From NCBI GenBank assembly GCA_963995525.1, contig OZ023206.1, positions 8,888,867-8,952,866 of the forward strand: a stretch of 64,000 nucleotides of DNA, in the 5' to 3' direction. Source of the DNA: Escarpia spicata. Taxonomy: Eukaryota > Annelida > Polychaeta > Sabellida > Siboglinidae. This document shows positions 56,994 to 64,000 of the stretch, in pieces. How positions within the stretch are numbered: the stretch's first letter is position 1; each line of letters begins with the position of its first letter. The position numbers and the translations under genes were made by a program. A model generated the notes under the pieces. It ran no database searches. It saw only the letters and a program-made list of their open reading frames with translations, and was not told the origin of the DNA.

Positions 56994-58300
56994 CACTTTA
57001 AAAAAAATAAAGTATATACATATTTATGTATTTTCGTTAAATATTTATTGGAATTTAATAGCTTGTTCTATTCATAATTCGTATTCATAATTATTGTTAT
57101 CCAATAGTAACAACTCCAACTTTGATCAACATGATAACCTGTCTCCTACCTACTACTTTCAGAATTATTACGTTTTTCTTCGCTTCATTGATTTTCAGAA
57201 TGCAATTCCCACTGCTTCTCTTCCACGCACTTGTTTGTTCTGCCATTATTTTAACGGACGATGCAGTCAACCATCTTTTCAAAACTAATTAGTATGTCAC
57301 ATTGATCCAATATAAAAGCAACAATAAAGTTAAGTCGTAGTTATCATGTTTAAGTAGGGTGTAGAGGTAACGTACCTGAAGCTAACAGAAAGATTTTACT
57401 TAAATTCGTTTGAATAAAACCACCAAACAAACTTAATAACTGTCTCTAGTTGCCTAAATGTGTTGTGCTAACGCCACTCAACCTTTTAAAGGCAAAGTGT
57501 TTCGGTCATAATTAGTAGATGTTTATTACGTACAAACAGTGCTCATCTTCTATGATTTCCTTTGAACTTTAAATAAATTTCATATAGATCAAAACCTGCT
57601 ATATTAAACTACTATACATGTTTATTTACTGTGTAATGGAACGGGTACTTGGGTCGTTATTACACTGTATGTTATTTTCTTATAGGAAAACAGTTACATC
57701 TCACTATATCAGTTACATCTCACTGCCCACAACACTACAATAGTTTAACCAATACGATGAACGTTACGACACATGCTGACACAGACGACTACAGTGAAAT
57801 AATATGGCTTAGTTGTTGGGGCTATTGTGCTGGTGTGAATTGGATGTCGTAGTAACAGTCCAGTTGTTAACTAGGTTTCCGTAGAGAAAAATGTGCAGTA
57901 TGAGAAGACCAATTTACACTTCATGTTTATAACACGTCTTTTCGCGATTTGGTGTTCATGGTTGTCACAAGTATCGAGAGAGATTCTACTTGCAGTCAAC
58001 AATTGCATGAACTATTTACCATTGGTATGCGTTACTTTAGTGGTTATCAAACTGGGAACCCAGGTTCTTTACATGAATGTAAAGATTTTTTTTACATGTA
58101 ATAATTGCCAAATGTATTGGCAATTAATTAATCCATTACCATGACCTGAGGATCTAAGCCTGAACGCAGTTTCTTGGGTTGGTTGGTTGGTTGGTTGGTT
58201 GGTGGGTGTTTGGATGGGTGGGTGGGTTGATGGGCTTGACCTGGGTATGTTTCTGAACTTCAACCTACAGTTGTTTGACCACTGCCATCAGTGTTCTACA
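56994..58300. other. Unassigned sequence with a (TTGG)n run
   Basis: No gene was recognised. A short TTGG/TGGG repeat lies at about 58168-58230. Confidence 0.5.
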
Positions 58301-58339
58301 CCTTAGCTGAAAAGTTGGAGGTCAGTCGGACCTTTAGCT

Positions 58340-59158
58340 TTCAAGTGTCTCTTCTCCTTCATGTCACACTTGTTACCAACAATGACGATTGGCGTCGCCT
58401 CGTCTCCCTTCTCTTCAACGGTCTGACTTCATAGCCGCTTCACATCTTCGAAGGACATCGGATCACCAATGGCGCACACGAGAATAAAGGAATCAGATAA
58501 GAACATCGGATCACCAATGGCGCACACGAGAATAAAGGAATCAGATAAGAACATCGGATCACCAATGGCGCACTCGAGAATGAAGGAATCAGATAAGAAC
58601 ATCGGATCACCAATGGCGCACACGAGAATAAAGGAATCAGATAAGAACATCGGATCACCAATGGCGCACACGAGAATAAAGGAATCAGATAAGAACATCG
58701 GATCACCAATGGCGCACACGAGAATGAAGGAATCAGATAAGAACATCGGATCACCAATGGCGCACACGAGAATAAAGGAATCAGATAAGAACATCGGATC
58801 ACCAATGGCGCACACGAGAATGAAGGAATCAGATAAGAACATCGGATCACCAATGGCGCACACGAGAATAAAGGAATCAGATAAGAATATCACCTGCCGT
58901 CGCATGGTGGGTAAAGCGTGGCAACCGGACGTGTCGATGATGTCCAGTTGCAACGAGCTGCCGTGTTCCTGCATGAAGGTGGAAGTCAACGATCGTTCGG
59001 CAGTACATCGTGGGACACGTCTTGTGCAGGAACTGCGACACGATGCACGTCTTGCTGACCGCAGCTGCGCCCAACTCGGCGACTCGGGTGTGCACAGGGG
59101 CGGGCCCGACGATCGTTGTGACGTCACCAGTTCTCGGCTGATGTGCTCGTAAATACAT
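58340..59158 (-). pseudogene. Ras-like GTPase pseudogene with internal 48-bp repeats
   Basis: The N-terminal part (from ATG 59158) has a damaged P-loop, GAAAVSKTC, where the invariant Gly before Lys is Ser. The frame shifts near 58980, after which MQEHGSSLQLDIIDTSGC and LPTMRR follow. The strand containing FILVCAIGDPM is then repeated nine times. SFEDVKRL precedes a stop, and ATPIVIVGNKCDM is readable in another frame near 58370. Homology ends near 58345, so the G5 box and CaaX end are missing. Confidence 0.9.
58452..58886. repeat. 48-bp tandem repeat, nine copies, in coding sequence
   Basis: The segment atcggatcaccaatggcgca occurs nine times at a 48-bp spacing from about 58456 to 58840. The unit corresponds to 16 codons (FLSDSFILVCAIGDPM) on the minus strand. 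Copies differ by single substitutions, so the expansion is young. Confidence 0.97.
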
Positions 59159-59159
59159 G

Positions 59160-59540
59160 TTTGTTGTCTGCTGTGACCCTAGGTTGTTTTGTTAGTGGTA
59201 TTATGTGAGTCTGAATTTCATATCAGTCACTATGTCGCTTGATTCTCGTCCCATGTTTTGGCCATGTTGGCCATCTCCTCACTTAAATAGCATCATGACG
59301 CGTCCGGACCTGTGATTTATTAGCACAGTGAACACACAAACAAAGTACACATTTAGCCACTCAGGAAATTATAGATGTACGCCTAAATAAATTCAACGGT
59401 TTCTTATTTTTTCTGAAACGATATGATCACACACCTGGACAACGTCTCCTGCCTGCTGCATTTGGCAAGAAACCAAGAAAGAGTATATATTATATACGTC
59501 CTTTCAGAATTATCTATTGTGTTGTGGTACGACAAGGAGG
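59160..59540. other. Unassigned sequence
   Basis: No gene recognised. The right end (59541-59571, ggtggtcgagcggtagacgc) resembles a tRNA A-box region cut short by the microsatellite. Confidence 0.45.
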
Positions 59541-59572
59541 ACAATGGTGGTCGAGCGGTAGACGCACACAGA

Positions 59573-59580
59573 CACACAAA

Positions 59581-59673
<93 letters not shown>

Positions 59674-59879
59674 ACACAGACACACACAGACACACACAGA
59701 CACACACAGACACACACAGACACACACAGACACACACAGACACACACAGACACACACAGACACACACAGACACACACAGACACACACAGACACACACAGA
59801 CACACACAGACACACACAGACACACACAGACACACACAGACACACACAGACACACACATACACACACAGACACACACAG

Positions 59880-59911
<32 letters not shown>

Positions 59912-60112
59912 ACACAGACACACACAGACACACACAGACACACACACAGACACACACAGACACACACAGACACACACAGACACACACAGACACACACAGA
60001 CACACACAGACACACACAGACACACACAGACACACACAGACACACACAGACACACACAGACACACACAGACACACACAGACACACACAGACACACACAGA
60101 CACACAACATAC
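59573..60112. repeat. (CA)n and 10-bp (CACACACAGA)n array
   Basis: A CA tract of about 80 bp passes into a regular 10-bp array, roughly 40 copies of cacacacaga, interrupted by pure CA near 59881-59906. Confidence 0.98.
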
Positions 60113-60271
60113 ACATACAACAAACATACGCGCGCGCATAAGCCCGTTCCCGCGCACACGCACACAACAAACACACACGATTTTAATAATGAAAAAACTT
60201 ACTCATAAACCGACACCCACCCACCCAGCCACCATCCCATCCACCCCCACACACATACTATTGTACATATG

Positions 60272-60272
60272 T

Positions 60273-60360
<88 letters not shown>

Positions 60361-60363
60361 ACA

Positions 60364-60430
<67 letters not shown>

Positions 60431-60500
60431 ACACACACAAACAAACAAACAAATAAACACACAAACACACACACACACACACAAACATACACACACACAC
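60272..60500. repeat. (CA)n microsatellite
   Basis: A CA tract with two GACACA interruptions near 60354 and an AAAC-rich right end. Confidence 0.98.
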
Positions 60501-60537
60501 TCACACATTTTCTGTTGTTCTCGCTCTTGCTCCATCA

Positions 60538-60712
60538 CTCCCTCGCTCTCTCGCTCTCTCGCTCTCTCGCTCTCTCGCTCTCTCGCTCTCTCGCCTCACT
60601 CACTCAACACTCACTCACTCACGCACTCACTCACTCACTCACTCACTCACTCACTCACTCACTCACTCACTCACTCACTCACTCACTCACTCACTCACTC
60701 ACTCACTCATTC
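60538..60712. repeat. (TCGCTCTC)n then (ACTC)n
   Basis: An octamer array of about 55 bp followed by about 110 bp of ACTC tetranucleotides and a pyrimidine-rich stretch to 60775. Confidence 0.98.
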
Positions 60713-60779
60713 ACCTTCTCTCTCCCCGCTTTCTCCCCCTTTCTCCCCATTTCTCTATCTCTCTCTTTCTCTCGTATAT

Positions 60780-62640
60780 CCCCTCTGTCGATAAACGCAT
60801 TCTTCCAGAAAATGGATTTAAATTCATGTCCCGTATATTTGGTGAGAACACGCGAATGTTGATCGTCATCTGTATATTGAGATACACTTAGTAATGTATT
60901 GATGTTGACGATCATACCTAGTACCTATATAATGTTGATAGCAGATTCACCTAATACTGGTAATTATCCTCTGGCATGGGTAGTAGGCAAACAACAGTCA
61001 TTTTACCGTATTTTACATTACAAACATCAACTAAATGTTTTATGATATCCTCCTGCTCGCAAGATAAATATATATACCAAATTACATCCGGTTATGTTAC
61101 AGTGTAATGTTCGCTTTACATCCTGCGATACAACTGTACACACTGGTTTATATATAGCATCTACGATTGCTTTATTTGCATCAAGCTCACACTTGAACAC
61201 TTTTATCCGTTCAATGTTTGTTTTTGACATTTTGTTACTGTGACAACGATTCGTCAACAGGGGTGGTTATTGGTAATATGAGAAAAATATATACTTTGTA
61301 GCCAACTGCTTCCAACGTGTTTGTGTAAATCACTTACTTAATTTAAACTTCAGAAGTTGTGTGACCGATGGTTGTGTCCTAGTACATGTACCGAAATCGG
61401 AGTCATGGTATGGTGAATATAAAGACATTACAGCATTGCAAGACGTTAGTTTTTAAAAACGTATTTCTGGTAGGTTTAGTACTTTTTAGTATGTTATGCC
61501 GTCTCTACCAACGCAACACGACACACGATTTGTTGCTTTTTTTCCGAAAAAAACAATATAACAATCTTAGAATGTAGACTTGTATATCAAAGCTAGTTTG
61601 TCTATCAATGAGCTCAAATTTGATGAGAGTGGCTTTCTCCTTCCCCAAATACCTTGATGGTTAAAGAAATAATAATAATAATAGTGACATGATGCACACC
61701 GCTGCATCTGTCATCATATACGCGATGATTCGTGGTGCATCAATTGCACCATAAGAACATTACGTGAAACCTTATTGAATACCCAAAAAATGAACAAACT
61801 TATTTACGTAAAATTACTAATAATAAAATGCAGTGAATGAAACAAATTATATTAAAACTATGGTAATGCAGCAGAGACAATAGAAAATATGAACAGGAAA
61901 AAACAATGATAGGTTGATGCTTTCCTCTTAGACGGCTTGAACCTCGATCACCAAACTTTCAGGGAGTAATCTACGCCCCATGTAATAGCGCGTGAGACCT
62001 ATACCTACTTTAGGGATAAATCAGTTGTTCTGAACGTAAAACGTAATGTGCATGTAATACGTAAAACGTAACCTAACAATCGCGGGAAACACGCGCGCGC
62101 GGCAAATACTTCGGAGGAAACGACCTCTGCGTCATAGGCTTGGCAACAGCGAGTACACGCAGACACAATAATGCTTATGTCTACCCTCATTCCAACATAA
62201 ATACGAATATTATTTGACAATTCTACGCTATCATGAATACAGACGTGAACATCACCTTCACTTTGACCTTCGTCATTTTGAAAAACATAACGAGTATGCG
62301 AGAACGTTATGTTTATGTAACAATGCTGTGTATTTTCTAACTTTTGGTTACTATCAAGACTGTCATCTAACAAGGCATCATGTCAGCTGACGGACATTTT
62401 GCTAGTGAATATAATAATGAGGCAAATTACAGCGTTCGTTTTCGTTCAAAATACAGTGTAAATGAGTGCTTAGTCGAGTTATGAAACTGGCAAACATGTA
62501 TGCAAAACAAATAACTAGAAAACACAGTGGAACACAGTAGGTCAGAATTATCAGAAACATAATTTAATAGTCCATTATTCATCGTTACCAGTTACCCCAG
62601 AAACATCGAAAATATATACCAACGTTGGGCTGTCCAGATC
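60780..62640. other. Unassigned sequence
   Basis: No gene was recognised. A minus-strand open frame at 62005-62373 (122 codons) has no domain I recognise and no paralogue in the window. Confidence 0.45.
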
Positions 62641-62650
62641 GACCAACAGG

Positions 62651-63861
62651 TCATAAGATATTACAACACTTTCTCTTCGGCAAACATCCAGCGCTGTGTT
62701 TGTGGCCGGCATCGAAGACGTTGCATGCTAGAGTCATACTTAGCTTTACATTCAAACCGGCCTGCACCATCAGCTCTTCAAAGATGTCAACGATGTTCAC
62801 ATTGTCCTTGGCCGACGTCTCCACGTATCCGTTGTTCCAGTCGATGTTCGCCGTGCATTCGACCATCACCCTCTCCACGACCCGTCTCTCCCCCGTCAAG
62901 TCGCCCTTGTTGCTGACGATTACAATCGGAGTCGCCTCGTCTGCCTTCTCCTCGACCACCTGCTGCCGGAGCCGCTTTATCTGTGAAGAATATTGTGAAA
63001 ACGGGAAATGATTACATGTTGTAGGTGTTAAAACGAGCTGGAATTAACCAGAATAACCTGGTGACTGTGCAGCGTCAGTGTTGAGAGACAGGTGCTGCCA
63101 TGTATGGCACACCAGCTTGCAACTATACTTGTCAGACACCACTGAAATGATACAGAAAAGAGCACTAAAATGCATTTTCCCTAAGCTGGGATACTCAGTT
63201 ATGTTTGTCTGCAGACTTTGAAAGAAAGACGGGACTGTCTTTGTGAAAAATATTTAAACAAGATGAAAGTTAGTGCACACAGATTAAATCATCTGTTACC
63301 TGACAAAATACATCCCAATTATGATATAAGCGAAAGCAATGCGTACCCATTGCCAACAAACATATATCGTAACTCTTTAATACCATGGGGGTTCTATAAT
63401 TAGCAATAAACACTCAATGGCCAAAATAAGATTGTACTACTAAATGTACAACGTATCAATGTGTTATTAATGTGAATCCAACTCGGCTGAGTTGCTAATA
63501 AAACATGCTTTTATTATAATTTTATCTCTTCGTAGGACACTCTGTCGTCGACCGCGTGGACAAGAACGAAGGCATCAGACGTAGCGATGGTCAGCCGACG
63601 GAGAGTAGCGTTGCCACACGCTCCTGTCGTGTCGAGGATGTTGATCTCGAAGGAGTTGTCATCCTCCTGGTAGAAGATCTGTCGTTGGAAGTCTTCCACC
63701 GTCGGCTTGTATTCTGTCGGGAATGTCGCGTGTAACAACTGCAAGGCGATACTCGTCTTGCCGGTTGTTCCCATTAATATGACCCTGTAGGACCGCTTAG
63801 CGCGTTCCGCGGTTGATGACTTGCAGTTCATGTCCACGTGGTTTACTCGGGTATGTAACAT
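62651..63861 (-). pseudogene. Ras-like GTPase gene split by a retrotransposon
   Basis: The N-terminal part (63861-63521) codes for MLHTRVNHVD, a shortened P-loop MGTTGKTS, YKPTVEDFQ, DTTG and SYEEIK. The C-terminal part (62982-62651) continues with RLRQQVVEEK, SNKGD, ETSAK and a CaaX end, CNIL. Counting both parts with one copy of the 7-bp target duplication gives exactly 666 nt in one frame (221 residues), so the interruption is an insertion into an intronless gene. The P-loop is two residues shorter than the paralogue's and lacks G-x4-GK spacing, so nucleotide binding was probably impaired already. A CACAG acceptor-like site exists at the left edge, but no GT donor lies at the right edge. 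Confidence 0.88.
62983..63520 (+). mobile_element. 538-bp LINE 3' fragment inside the Ras-like gene
   Basis: The plus strand encodes an RT C-terminal end: TLKERRDCLCEKYLNKMK, RLNHLLPDKIHPNYD and YRNSLIPWGFYN before a stop near 63403. TTTATCT flanks it at 62976-62982 and 63521-63527. Confidence 0.88.
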
Positions 63862-64000
63862 GATTAATTTTATTCACACCAAAATATAACCTCATTGCGA
63901 GTGTCTGTCAGATTAGTTCTGTGTGTTATATCTACGTGACTTTCTCCGTATGCACTCTCTCTGTATCTGCGTGAGCATCATCACCTCCAACTGGACTTCC

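Noticed and set aside
58469..59152. Plus-strand 227-codon frame with a repeated MAHTRIKESDKNIGSP peptide
   Set aside because: It is antisense to the 48-bp repeat in the Ras-like pseudogene. The frame is open only because 48 is a multiple of three.
62005..62373. 122-codon minus-strand frame
   Set aside because: There is no recognisable domain, paralogue or splice context; it could be chance.

Overview
The window is animal nuclear DNA. It has spliced genes with GT-AG introns, several families of APE-type non-LTR retrotransposons, tRNA-derived SINE-like pieces, hairpin MITEs, and very long (CA)n/(TG)n tracts. The mix fits a marine invertebrate, possibly a lophotrochozoan such as a mollusc, but nothing here fixes the species. 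No rRNA, complete tRNA, CRISPR array or bacterial-type operon was seen.

The left 36 kb is a head-to-tail array of three paralogous genes on the minus strand, called B (35665 to 26598), C (22031 to 13113) and A (9502 to 4526). I reconstructed their exons from homology between the copies, splice consensus and intron phase. B has seven exons and encodes 399 residues: signal peptide, two cysteine-rich chitin-binding-like (peritrophin-A/CBM14-type) modules, a Thr/Pro mucin-like stalk, one transmembrane helix, and a cytoplasmic tail with eight tyrosines in SH2-ligand-like contexts. C has six exons (326 residues) and lacks the first chitin-binding module. A keeps the ectodomain, but its stalk exon runs straight into a 4.6-kb, 32-bp minisatellite; the frame stays open for 25 hydrophobic codons and then stops. 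This array is the most interesting object in the window. It looks like a small family of cell-surface receptors that would recognise chitin or other glycans and signal through phosphotyrosine. That function is inferred.

The array arose by segmental duplication: 4.6-10.9 kb matches 29.7-37.0 plus 42.6 kb, and 11.3-14.3 kb matches 24.8-27.8 kb. In the second pair the tail exon and its upstream intron are almost identical, while the downstream flank has diverged, which suggests gene conversion. The two copies show each other's empty sites, so several retrotransposon insertions and their target-site duplications can be placed to the base, including a full-length 5.66-kb LINE at 36973-42631.

From 43.8 to 53 kb the sequence is mostly a second LINE (43842 to about 47825), microsatellites, SINE-like pieces and unassigned DNA. 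From 53.8 to 63.9 kb there is a broken Kelch-repeat gene and a cluster of three Ras-superfamily GTPase genes, all on the minus strand. One GTPase gene is intact (55610-56266, CaaX end CQIL). One is a pseudogene carrying nine in-frame 48-bp repeats (58.3-59.2 kb). One is split by a 538-bp LINE fragment with a 7-bp target-site duplication (62651-63861).
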